NCBI RefSeq assembly: GCF_013373865.1
Contig: NC_050467.1
Location: 3,906,001-3,970,000, forward strand
Direction: 5' to 3'
DNA from: Monomorium pharaonis
Lineage: Eukaryota > Arthropoda > Insecta > Hymenoptera > Formicidae
DNA length: 64,000 bases
The position numbers and the translations under genes are program-made. Within the stretch, counting starts at the first letter, position 1; every line of letters begins with the position of its first letter. Below are positions 38,901 through 49,954 of the stretch, in pieces. The notes beneath the pieces are model-generated. The model had not been told where the DNA came from, searched no databases, and saw nothing but the letters and a program-made list of their open reading frames with translations.

Positions 38901-39570
38901 CGCAACTCTCCCCTATACTCGCTTGCGCGAGGTAGCATACGTTTCGTCACTTTGTATTTAACTTCGCAAGATTATCAGTTATGATTTACCATAATTACTG
39001 ACGTCCTTGATGCACTGAAGTGCACTGTAGTCAAACATAGATGATTATCTCGGATTTCTTGGCGTTACATGGCACTCAGGCAAGTAATTTTTTTGCACGA
39101 TTCTATATTGCCGTAAGGAATTTTAATATTACTTTACTATTCAATGAATGAGCAAGTATCACTCGCAACATTATTTCAATCTAAATATACGTATCTAACA
39201 TTTCCTGGAAACTGAGATTTTTTTGCGACTCAGTAATTCCGGCTAATTATTAAATCGATGGACGATTAATCGGGTCACGTGCTAAGGAACGCACGTGTGT
39301 TCGTCGACGTAACGACAACTTCTCGTGACTGAGAGATCTAAATTTCTAACGTTTGTTTTATGGATCAAATACTTAAATATTTCCCAAATATTAATGCAAA
39401 CTAGATCTAAGATTAATTATAAGTACTAAAACGAATCGACCTCACTAAGCTACTCTATCGAGCTTTTTAGGTAACAATAGCGTTACGATTCGTAACACCC
39501 CTTATATAATTTATGAAAGACTTATGGCATTACCGGCCGACATTGCCGTCCAAAGCGCACTACCAGCGAG
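38901..39570. other. Non-coding stretch
   Basis: Two CACGTG E-boxes occur at about 39276-39300. Nothing else recognised. Confidence 0.5.
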
Positions 39571-39640
39571 CAATAGCGCATCGTAATGCGTCATGATGCA
39601 TAATAATGCATCATAATGCGTCATGGTACACCATAATGCA
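39571..39640 (+). repeat. 10-bp tandem repeat, about 7 units
   Basis: Seven consecutive 10-bp units follow a TCATAATGCR consensus with few changes and no indels. The period equals roughly one DNA helical turn. The array also contains a perfect stem, ATGATGCAT/ATGCATCAT with a 4-base loop, at 39593-39614. Translated on the minus strand it gives a repeated Met-Thr-His-Tyr-Asp-Ala-Leu-Leu peptide inside a 60-codon frame, probably incidental. Confidence 0.85.
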
Positions 39641-40467
39641 CGAAAATGATTCTCCGCCAGAAGGGGAGGGAAATTTTCTTTATTTCCTCGCAACTATTAA
39701 ACGCGATTTCCCGCCAATTTCGTCGCCGCAAAGTAATCGCATTTGGCGGACCGCGCTACTAATTATCGACTGTACAATCGCAGCCACGGTCGGAGGGCGA
39801 GGCGAAAAAGGGCCATGTGGCTCGCAAATGTCGTACGTATATCCTATCAGTCGAGTGTTTTTTTTTTTTAAGTAAACCGAATTATCGATTCTATTTTTAA
39901 TTGGAAGCTGTATGTCGGTTGGAAAACGGACGGGACGATATTTAACCCGGTTACAAACAGTTACCCGACTTTTTTTTTTAAATCCATGAACGTTTTTACC
40001 GCGCGCGACGCGCGTCCGAATTAACTCGTAATTTCCAGAGCGAATTCACGCGCGTAGGATCCATCGGCGGGTAACGCGCGCGCCGACGCGACGGATGTAT
40101 GAAATGCATTTTAAACGCTCACGAGCGCGCGGGCACGTCGCATCGAGCACGATTTATAGTCCCCCGCATAGTAATCTCCTCCCGCACTCTCTTGTATGTG
40201 TCACAGACCCCGGGCGTGATGTATACGTCGTAGTAGCGAGACGGTACCAGCGCGCACATACGAAAATACACCTACACACGGGCGCGCGATAGTAGTATGC
40301 GGCTTCCCCGTATGCGCCGCGCGCATACTGCATTACTATACGAAAATTCATAGCACAGTACGATCGGTACGTTAGTACGTTCCCCCTCGCTCTCCCCCTC
40401 AAGTTAGTCCCATTATAGAGAGTCCCCTAAGTACTGATCCGGCTTGTCACCTCTCGCGAGAACGCTT

Positions 40468-40470
<3 letters not shown>
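39641..40470. other. Non-coding stretch
   Basis: T-tracts near 39858-39870 and 39970-39980, CpG-rich at 40000-40330. No gene recognised. Confidence 0.5.

Positions 40471-40520
<50 letters not shown>
40471..40520. repeat. (AT)25 microsatellite
   Basis: Fifty uninterrupted bases of alternating AT. Confidence 0.97.
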
Positions 40521-40524
<4 letters not shown>

Positions 40525-40913
40525 GCCCGCGTTGCGTTAATTCTGAAAACAGGCCGGAGAGCCGACTATGGATAGTTCAGTTGAAATTCTTGAGCGAAGG
40601 ACAGCGCGCGATAACAATATTATTAATTAAATTCCGCGCGTTCGTGACGAAACCGCCAGATGCGTTCCTCAATCGATAAGCAGTAAATGAAGCACGGACA
40701 GATGCAACGCCTAGCGCATCTATATCGTATTAGAGAAAATACATTGCGAGCTTTATTGCGCAAGGCAAAATTCCGGAAGTCGCGTGTATGCTAGCAAATA
40801 CTACTAAAAGTTGGGGTGGGAGGCCTGGAATAAGTCGCCTGCGGCAATGTTGTAAAAATTGTGATAAAGAGAATGTGATAAGGCTTAAATATAACTGTAT
40901 TTTAAGATTGTGG
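40521..40913. other. Non-coding stretch
   Basis: Unique sequence between the (AT)n tract and the foldback element. Nothing recognised. Confidence 0.5.
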
Positions 40914-40915
40914 TA

Positions 40916-41141
40916 CATTGAGAAAAAAATATTGTTGATTTAACAAAATTTTCCAACTAAATTAAAATTTTTTCAGTCCAAGAATTTATGCATTTAACTT
41001 AAATGCACAGATTTCAATTCAAGTATAATATTTATATAGTTAATTGATTATATAGTTAATTGAAATAGATAAATACTTGAATAGATAAAATTTAATTTAG
41101 TTAGAAAATTTAGTCAAATTAACAACATTTTTTTCCCAGCG
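40916..41141. mobile_element. Tc1/mariner-like foldback MITE, TA-flanked
   Basis: The two ends are long inverted repeats: 40916-40986 and 41071-41141 match at roughly 57 of 70 positions (about 44 of the first 52, mostly transition differences). Termini read CATTGAGAAAAAAAT and, inverted, CGCTGGGAAAAAAAT. TA dinucleotides flank both ends (40914-40915, 41142-41143), the target duplication of Tc1/mariner elements. The centre has a 19-bp palindrome (40989-41007). There is no coding capacity, so it is non-autonomous. Superfamily assignment rests on the TA flanks and a CNCTG-like end only. Confidence 0.7.
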
Positions 41142-41143
41142 TA

Positions 41144-41351
41144 GATAACTTAATAAAATAAAGAGAATTGGATAGAGAGAAGAAATACATTGATATTATC
41201 GAGTTGTTAAGGCTAAGTTAAGAAATATGAATGGACGTGTGTCATTAGGAAATTTTTGTAAACCAAGTCCCTTCTTGGTTTTATAGACTAAAATAAAATA
41301 GATTCTATTTTATAATTTTATTAAAATAAATTTCAATTACTAATGTCATCG
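41144..41351. other. AT-rich spacer between two foldback elements
   Basis: Holds a 7-bp stem (AACCAAG/CTTGGTT) near 41260-41281 and a 19-bp palindrome based on TAAAATAGA near 41294-41312. No gene. Confidence 0.5.
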
Positions 41352-41541
41352 GTAAATTGGGCACTGATCATATTCTACACAAATATATTGTACACAAAAA
41401 AAATTGTACGTGGAAAAAATGTGCACAAGAATATTCCTTGAATTAAAAATTGCACACGGATGTATTATACGTAGAAAAACTGTCTACCATACAGTTTTTC
41501 TGTAATTATTCTTTGTAGAATATGCTCAGTGCCGTAAATTG
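41352..41541. mobile_element. Foldback MITE with 8-bp target-site duplication
   Basis: GGCACTGATCATATTCTACA (41360-41379) is reverse-complemented at 41514-41533 with one mismatch. Directly outside both ends is the exact 8-mer GTAAATTG (41352-41359 and 41534-41541), so the insertion edges are clear to the base. The element is 174 bp, non-coding and AT-rich, with a degenerate tandem of 16-bp-like units (TTGTACACAAAAA type) at about 41388-41480 and an 11-bp hairpin at 41473-41501. An 8-bp duplication fits hAT, P, Merlin or Mutator-like superfamilies. The terminus does not read as the usual hAT CAGNG, so the superfamily stays open. Confidence 0.75.
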
Positions 41542-42174
41542 TTCAACAATAGTTCGTGGTAATAAACGTTAGAAGGAACATGTGTTTAAAAATTAATAAG
41601 CATAATCGTCATTCTCATATACTAAATGTCCGGTCTCTCGTATAAAATTTATGTCTGAGATCTCTGGCGAATCTCGCTAGACTACTTTGATGGATTTCTC
41701 AGCAAAGGGGCACAAAAGTGTCTGGTAATAAAGGAAGAGTTTACGAAGACGGAGAAATCTTCAAGACTGTAAATTTATTATTCAAATAGCTATCTCGTGA
41801 AAGAGGCGACTCTAATCATAAGAGAATCCGTCATCATACTTCTCCGTAATGGTCGAACGTTTTCTGCGTAGCAAAAATAACCGACGGTTCTGTGTATACC
41901 AAAAGTATATCGCGTAACACCGTAATTTCAGGCAATCCTTGTGTACGCGAACATTTCGGGATTCTTACGCCATATTTCAGACGCATCGCCGGCGAAGAAC
42001 GTGACTCCCCTCAAAATCCCTCCGTAATCGAACGGGAATCCGAGAAGAGGACTCAAACAGTCGTCGGTACGTACCGGTGGGGAATAACAATGAAGAGAGA
42101 CAATAGTAATGGAATTATCTTACGGATAGTCGTTCTCCTGCAGGCAGTACAATCGAGACCGAATCTCAAGTGCG
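41542..42174. other. Non-coding stretch
   Basis: Unique sequence. At 42090 an ATG in a good AACA context opens a 42-codon frame with a hydrophobic signal-like segment that runs into the CT microsatellite. It is too short to call as a gene. Confidence 0.45.
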
Positions 42175-42208
<34 letters not shown>

Positions 42209-42216
42209 TCTCTCTT
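42175..42216 (+). repeat. (TC)n microsatellite
   Basis: Uninterrupted TC to about 42200, then CT/T-rich to 42216. Confidence 0.93.
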
Positions 42217-45200
42217 GAAACCGGTCTGGCCCGGGCTCGTCGTTCATCCGATGGCGCGTGGCTAGGTGCTAATGAACTCTCCGTGAGTCACGTTTTAAAA
42301 AAAGACAAAGACAGTCGAGAGGACACGACCGGTGCGGCGCGGCCCGCGGAAATGCGAGAATCGCCGAAAGCCGAAGCGCCGAGTACGCAAATTAGCGACG
42401 TTCTCCGCGCGCGCCCGTGTGTCTTTTCGAATTCTTTTCTCTTTTTCCTACCTTTTTCCCTTTAACGGAATCCGCGGGCGCGGCAAGAAATTCTTCTTGC
42501 GCTCCGTGCGATAATGCTTTTCAAGCGAAAGGAGAACAACTCCGCGAGGAGAGTTGGCTAAAAGTTTGCGAAAATCGTACTTATGAGCTGGGTTGTTGTT
42601 TACAGTTAGACCACGATTTCTTTAGGAAGGAAATATCCGACTCTCCCGCGATGTAGATATTGTAAATTTCAGAAGCAGTATTTTTCGTTTAAATGGTGAA
42701 CTTTGTAAACAAACTGCGATAACTTGGTTCGATGCAATCAAAACAGGGAGTTGCGAAATTCTCGGCGTAATTTTATCGGGAGCCTCGAGAAAATTAAATT
42801 CCAAGTAAAACTACGTCATAGAAATGCTTGGATTTTTTTTTTACACTTAAATGACCGTATCCCAAATGGCCGCTTAATCGGCCGGGGCGGAAGGGCCGAC
42901 CGCGAAACATTAAAATACCAATATATCGAAGATGAGGGGGCATGGGAAAAAGAGAGCACGCCGTAAAAGAATGCGAAATAACGGAGGGTACGGCCGCGCG
43001 CGGACGTTGGAATGAAAAATAATCACTCGATCGACTCGAATTAAAGAGAATCCCTCGGTCGAACATTGATCTCACTTTGGTTACCACCCGTGGGCAGCCG
43101 ATAGTAATTAATCAGCCCGCGCGGTGCACACCGATAATTAGAGGTACCAATCGACGGGCAATTAATACGCCTCTTAACCGCGATCGGCGATCGATCATGG
43201 AAATGTTATTCCTGCGGGAGAGCAAGGGTTGAAAACTCGCGGTCTATAGTGACAGCGGATTAGCATGCATTAAAGGCTACGGCGGCGGTTCGGGGAAGTA
43301 GCTAGTCTAATGTCGGGCACGGGTAAAGCGAGCGGGCGGGAAATTTTCCGCGGAATTAAAAATTCAAAGCTTTCAATTCACCGACAGCTCGCCAACGCGT
43401 CGTCACGTCATAGTTTGAACCTTCGCGCGGAGTTATTCGCGGACCGACGACGCGAGAATCGATCTAAAAATGAAAGTTCACGCGCGATTAATATAGCTAT
43501 ACCTCACCGCCATGCACTTCCTTCTCTCTCGTTCGGGGCATAAGTTTAATCACGGGCATTAATTATTGACGCGCTCGCCTCGTTCCGGGTATCCATCTAT
43601 CGCGATTCGCAGAAGCCCACTCACGTGCGATCAATTTTTAATTCGAGCCCCGATCGCGAGAACCAGCAGATTCCTTCTCGCAAAGTTTAGTCACCACGTC
43701 GGGACAAGTGTGAAGAAAGAGAGGGGAGGAAGAGGGAGAAAAAAAAATTCGACTTTGTCCCGATAGTAAAAATTTAACAGTAAAGTTATAAATATTAAAA
43801 AGCGTCGCATCAAAGCGTAATTCCACTGTAAGCCAAGGGCTACTTCAAGTGTTCGTTTCCTCGATTTTTTTCGCGACTATTTGTGTCATCTCCGTCGGGG
43901 AGAATAAAAATTCATCGAATATTAAAATCGCCAGGGACGCCTCCGTCCTCGAGTCTCTCGACTAGAAGAGCGCCATCGAAATTGACGGCAAAAAGTCTGT
44001 CGATCAAACCCTGTCGAACCCTTTCGAGAGGGACTATTAGCGGCTATATTTTTCCATCGATCTGCCCTTTTCCCCGCCCCCTCCCCGCCTCCGACTGAGC
44101 TCGTCGGAAGAGCTTCTTACCGGAAATAGAAAGTCAAAAAGATTCTACGCGACCGTGGCTGTCCGACATTGTTTTCTGAAAAAATAACGGAAGCGCACAG
44201 ACGTTTCTGGCCGCGTGTACGACGAAAGGAAATACCGAACATCTTTATCTCTTCCCTCGCCGTTTCTTTCTCTCACCGTTCCTCGTTCTTTCCGCCTCTT
44301 TTTCTGGGCATGCACCTTCCTCTCTCGTGCATAACGCATCCGCTGGATTCTTCGCTCGCCTTCGCGAGTTCAAAAACCTTTCTGCGCGTGCGGCTTCCAC
44401 GGAAATGGCTCCGAAACCACCAATCGCAAGAAACGTCAAGTTTCTAACTTGGTCGAAAGATCTGGCGGATCCACTCTTAACTTGCAGTAAATTCGTGGAT
44501 GCGTTTTCGGCACGGTTATTATGAGTTTCGCGAGTAAAAATAATTTATAGTCGCTACCGTTACGCCTGAAGCTTTTCATAATTGTTATAACACAAAATTA
44601 TATCTCATATATTATACACATTGTATTAAATTACAGAGAGTTTACGTAAATTATTTATTACTTCTGCCAGGTCGTAAGATTTATGTTACGATACACAGGA
44701 TGGACGCTTACGGCGAGCGCGCTGCTTTATACATCAAACGCGGATAAATCGGACGTATTTTATAAGTCAAAGAATTCTTTTTGTAGCGCCTGAAGTGGAA
44801 CGCACACCTGATTCCACGGTAATTCGTTATCTTGACAGTTTCAGGGTGAGAGCTATTTCGATTTCGATATCCGCATACGATATTTCTACCCAAAAGTCAA
44901 TCGTCGCGCGCAGTTAGGAAACGCTTTCGATTGAATGTGTCTCACATACGTCAATCAACGTATTCGAAATGGAAACGTAGTTTCGCAACTATAGTTACGC
45001 TCGTTCAACGTCCTAAATTGTTTATCGTATTCACGGTCGCTGCAAGTAAAACAACGTACAAAATCTGTATAAAGCGATTTGCAGTCAGTCCCACAGGAGC
45101 GTTTACACATCTGCCAGAAAATTTATGAGAATTTTAAAAAAGTATATACCATGCACTTTAAAATACAAATAACAACAGTTCATTCCGTCATTGCCTCTAA

Positions 45201-45244
45201 TAAGTAAGACAAATTACTACGCGAAAAGAACGATTTTGTTAAAG
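42217..45244. other. Non-coding stretch, no gene recognised
   Basis: CpG-rich at 42290-42520, 42960-43480 and 43900-44500, AT-rich after 44520. Small frames on both strands lack domains. Confidence 0.5.
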
Positions 45245-45367
45245 TATCTAAAAATTTAATTAAGTTTAGATTTAAAAATAATTTTGTTATTGTTGTAATC
45301 TACATAATTATTTTCATAGTCCATCAAAATTATTTTGATTTGTATCAAGCTAAATTTTTATAGATAT
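45245..45367. mobile_element. Foldback element of the dispersed family, fullest copy
   Basis: Ends TATCTAAAAATTTA (from 45245) and its near reverse complement ending at 45367 bracket arms whose inner part is AAAAATAATTTTG on both sides. The centre carries CATAATTATTTTCATAGTCCATCAAAATTATTTTG-like blocks that are themselves inverted. The copies at 9.6, 12.8 and 31.4 kb share these segments. It is AT-rich and non-coding. Alignment by eye, edges within a few bases. Confidence 0.5.
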
Positions 45368-48300
45368 TCGAGAGCCAAACCGCTCCCTCTCTCTGTGTAT
45401 TGTTATTCATTATAGTCTGATGACCATTATAATCTGGGCTTAATTTTGATTAGCTTTCTACTCAAAAAAGCAACTATATATTTGCTGAATTTGATAGCTT
45501 CAGATGCGTTTTCTCTGAAATTTTCTCGTTATAATAACGTCCAAAATCACGTCGGAAAAACTGCCAGCCAGTTGTGATACCATTTTCGAACTTTTAAATA
45601 ATAAAACTAGTCGACAACTAGCTCAAATATTGTTAATTTATAATAAATAATAATGCAGACTGGGGCAATATATTAAATGTACTTTAAAATATTTACTCTT
45701 TTTAATTTTTATAAACTTTTCGTAGATGTGTAGCGCATACGTTCTCGCCGACAGACTGTATTATAAGCGTTTCGTAATTTGGCGAATGCTACAGTCAACC
45801 GTAATTATGTGATTTAAGGTGACTATAACACTGCATCGGACAAATAATCGTTTTCAGGACGAAATTAATGTCGACGTTATTTGTGACGAAAGCGTATCGT
45901 CTGCCTTCGAGAAACGGCGGTTGAACGCTTCGCAAAAATTCACGTTTCATATTCGTCTCTCGGCACTTCCCAGCGTAACAGTTAAATTACTTGAGTCGTG
46001 GCGGCGCAACTTTTCAATAAAGACGTCTTTCGCTCCGCGTGTCTCGCGCAATGAATGCTGATCGAGACAAGCTGTAAGTAGGAAATAAAGAACGGCGGAG
46101 GGAAATGGAAGAGGGAGGGTGGAGAGGTACGGAAAAGAAAGCTGAGAGATGTATAACGTCAGAAATGCCGGGGCTTACTCGAAACCCAGTACACGAACGT
46201 ATCGCCCGACTTGGCGGAGTATTGAAAACCCGACGGAAAAAGGCAGTCGCGAGGGGAGAAGGAAACCGTGATGGTTAAACTCAGGCAATGAGAATCCAAT
46301 GAGGGGATATAAACCTGCCGTAAACAGATGCCTTTGAAAATATCGGATACGGGAAACACAAAAGCAAAAATAAACTAAACCATCCGCCAATTATCAAAAT
46401 ATCGTTTAATACCAAAACATGTTTTCTCTTCTTCTTATTCGGCCTTTTTGTTTCGCGCATATCATGTCGAATCAACGAGAGTAAGATTATTAAATCATAT
46501 ATTTATCATCACGGTCATCGTTAAATATCGAAATGCTTCGGCGAGAGAGCGTTCGTGTTTTTTTTTTTTTTGCGAATGCCGCGCGGATCGAAAATAAGTG
46601 GATAACGGAAGAAATAAAGCTGTGGAACGCGTCAGCGAGACCCTGGCCCATTTGGAAACCGCCCGCGAACGTGTTTCCCGACTTCGTAGACGTATCTCGA
46701 GGACCCAGTATAGGAAGGATGACCGTAACGGAGGAAGAGGAGGAGGAGGAGAAGGAGGAAGAGGAAAAAGAAGAGGGGTCGAACAGAGGGTGGTTGATGG
46801 CGGCATCGGGTGGCTCGAAGCAGTTACCGATACGACGGGGTAGAGTAGGAGATGAAGAAAGAGGAGGACTTGCGCGGGTGGACTTACGAAGAAGGGGGGG
46901 GGGTCAGTTTTTTCCGTTTTTATCGGAAAGAAAGAGTAGCTCCCCGAGCCCGTAATGGAGTCGAGGCACGTATCCGTCGTGCACACGCCAGCAGAGCCCG
47001 CGGCTTTTCCAGTCACCCCTCTCCCTCACCCCGTGTCTCACCCTCGCGCTCGAATCCCGCGAATTTCTCTCCCTCCCTCCCTCCCCGCTCTCACTCTCCT
47101 CTCCGTCGCTCTCATTCTGTTTCTGCTCTCACGAATGCCCCTCCCCCCTCTCCGCACCTGCACCTGCAAGTTGACAGACCGACATTGGATCCCCTCGTGC
47201 ACGAACACATCCTTGTGCAAGTTACACGACGAGTAAACGCGCTCGTTGAGGTATCTTATAGAATTTCCAGCGCTCGTCGTGCTCGATCATAATCGCCGTT
47301 GTAATCCTGCTGGCGATAGAGAGGAAAAAAGATACGCTGAGTGGGCAGTACGCGACAGTATTACACGTACGTCAGTGATACTAATGTTTCCCTGAGTCGA
47401 CTAAAGACAACTCAAAAATGCGTGCACGAGATGGATTTAACAGAAAGAAATCTAAGCGTTGAAGTAAAAATTAAAAAAAAATCTTATTTATACATATTAA
47501 TTTCTTCGCTACTGTTCTTATTACAAATATTTTTACACTTATAAATAACGTCTACTATGTACACATGGTTCTTGACACATAAATTTTTTCTAAAGAGAAG
47601 ATGGATTTAAAATATCTTCGATAGATAATCAGAACCGAAGGGTAAGAACAACGTATTTTCGAGATAAATAAAAGATTTTCTTTAATTTTACTTTAGCGCT
47701 TCGATTTCTTTCTCTCCCGTTCTTGCGTGCCATTATTACATTAAATCTAGAAAATTGTCGCTGCTTCGGCGGAGAGAAAGAAAGATCGCTCCGAATCGAC
47801 CTGAGACGCGGGGAACGGTCCTCGCTCGTCGATCATCTTGAACAACGGCCAATCGGCCGCATGAAAACTCGATTTGTTCTAATAAACGACCCACGATAAA
47901 TTTCTCCCACGGCCCGCCTAACAACGGCCTCTTAACGACTTCATCTGACGACATTCTCTAGTCGTCGAGAAAGGAAAGAGCGGGAATGAGCGCAGTCCTT
48001 AATCGGCAGCGCCCAGGCCCGATAGATACAAATAGCCTAACGTGGCTTATAAGTAAAACGCGTATATCGAAGGCTCTTTAAAATTACGGCGCGGAAAAGA
48101 GCGTCCGCGACGTCGATGAATTTCATGAGACTCCGCTTTAAGGTTTCAACTTTCCATTTTTGCGCGGACCCATTCGGGCGAGTATCAATCACTGTAACTT
48201 TAATAACTCAATTCCCCAGTCAGACTGATAAATTACGGATCGGGCCGGCCGAGTCTTGCGATTTCGTTATAGGACGGCAATTTTCGATCGACAATCGCAA

Positions 48301-49253
48301 CGCCGAAAGTTCGATTCACGCGGCCAATATTCATTTTTCTTCCTCGGCCGCACCTTTTTTCTCTGTTTATACCAATCAAACTTGCTATTTGTCGTACCTG
48401 ATAAACTGTACAAGCCTGTCAGCAATATTCGCGCTGGTACGCGGAGTGTAAAGATTCGCTTTTATATATATATATATTTTTTTTTTGCTCCCCCCGTTTG
48501 TCTCGTTGAATGTTTTCGACGCGCGGGACCAGCCGGATTCTATCTGGTGGCCGCTTAAAAAAAAAGAGAGAGAAAGTAGGAAAAGAGAGAAAAAGGCAGA
48601 AAACTCGTCCGCACACGCGAAAACGAGGAGCGACCGGAAAAAGAGAGGAAAGTGCGAACGCCGTGCGTCACGGTGAGCTTTTAATACTGCCTGACGAGTG
48701 CATGTTTAAAGGCTTACCCGCGCGCGTCATCGACGGATTGTCGTGAAACCGATCGGATACAATAAGCGCCACATGCGGCGTGATTACGTGAAAATACAGG
48801 CAACCGTGCGCGCGCCCGCGCCCGTTTACGACTGTTTCCCGGCAATTTTTTTCAGAAGCGCTGGCAGTGATGTCGCGGATTTTATAGACACCATAAAACG
48901 TACATATACGCGCATTTAAGCGCGGTGATATGCCGCGATTGATTAAGGAGAGAATGACGTCTGTCTCTACGAGGTGCGCTACGAAAGTAACGCACAAAAA
49001 TTTTATAGCGCCATTACGACTTTACACGATCGCGATTGTGCGGCAATCGCGATTATCGCAATTCTCATTTTACGCGTTTGTCAATCACGCTCATTTTATG
49101 CCGGAGGTACAAAGCGTTCCTCGATTATTTTAATTTATAACTTCGTGTGTGGGTATGCGGCCCATTAGAGAATACTCGTAAATAAAATGTTATGAGCACT
49201 GTAAAAATTCAACATAAATTATCATTATGTACTGCACTAGCGTGACGGTTCTT
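45368..49253. other. Non-coding stretch with several small repeats
   Basis: AT-rich at 45440-45740. A T-tract lies at about 46559-46571, GGA triplets at about 46730-46770, CCCT-type runs at about 47060-47090, and TA/T runs at about 48461-48486. A perfect 10-bp stem with 5-base loop (ATCGCGATTG/CAATCGCGAT) lies at 49029-49053. Frames of 140-173 codons at 46.5-47.3 kb overlap on both strands and reflect the repeats. Confidence 0.45.
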
Positions 49254-49811
49254 TTAGTAGATCGTCGCGTTTGCGCGAGGAGGGGAAAAACTGAGAAAAC
49301 GAGTTACGAGGCTCCGGCATGAATTCGGGTCGTGGCCAACACACTCTTTTGCGGTGTCAGATGCTTCGTGAAAAGCGTTCGCTTTGTCTCTCCTTCCTTC
49401 GCGCAGTTTTGCCCGTGCGCGACTTTTATTCGCCGGTGGCGGGGAAGAGGGTAACCGGGTGGTTTGTAGGTCGTTAAAAAGGCGATCCCCGGCGCCGGTA
49501 ACGTCATCTTGGGCCGACATTAACGTCGGTGAGCCGTGAGGAGTACATAATGTTGCGTTAACTCGGCGCCCGAGGGGAGATGGATGAGCGGTACGCGTCG
49601 CAACTTTAATTTTTTCCCCCGGGGTTACTTTCGGGTTAACCCGGCCTGCCCATCCCTCGCGCCAGCCAGAAGGGCCAGAAGAACTTTTTAAAACGCAAAG
49701 TCGGGCGGGAGGGTGGCGGTTCAGAGAGGAGATGATACCGACGACTTCTTCCTTCGGAGGGCGAAGGCGCGGAGCGAGAGAGGGTGCGCGGTGGATATAC
49801 GTGCGCGACAT
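49254..49811 (-). CDS. Candidate ORF or terminal exon, 185 aa from first ATG
   Basis: The minus-strand frame is open for 217 codons from a TTG at 49907. The first ATG is at 49811, giving 185 aa and a TAA stop at 49254-49256. Composition is balanced, Pro/Ser/Arg-leaning and probably disordered, with no simple repeats and no recognised domain. Just upstream on the coding strand, a CT microsatellite followed by TTTTTCC and TGCAAG could act as a polypyrimidine tract and 3' splice site, which would make this a terminal exon entered at about 49898. It is one of the more protein-like frames, but a chance frame of this length is plausible at this base composition. Confidence 0.22.
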   Translation of the reverse strand: MSRTYIHRAPSLAPRLRPPKEEVVGIISSLNRHPPARLCVLKSSSGPSGWREGWAGRVNPKVTPGEKIKVATRTAHPSPLGRRVNATLCTPHGSPTLMSAQDDVTGAGDRLFNDLQTTRLPSSPPPANKSRARAKLREGRRDKANAFHEASDTAKECVGHDPNSCRSLVTRFLSFSPPRANATIY

Positions 49812-49914
49812 CGTGAAGCTCGTTATAATGCTCCACGAGCCCACTTCATTTCTTATTGCCGGGAACTGCGGCACGGGACTGCGGAACTTGACGTACTTGC
49901 AGAGCAAGCGGCGG

Positions 49915-49918
<4 letters not shown>

Positions 49919-49951
<33 letters not shown>
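49919..49951 (+). repeat. (AG)n microsatellite
   Basis: Thirty-three uninterrupted bases of AG. Confidence 0.95.

Positions 49952-49954
<3 letters not shown>

Noticed and set aside
46159..46390. Two minus-strand frames of 66 and 71 codons that look protein-like
   Set aside because: They start with GTG and TTG, overlap each other, and are short enough to be chance.
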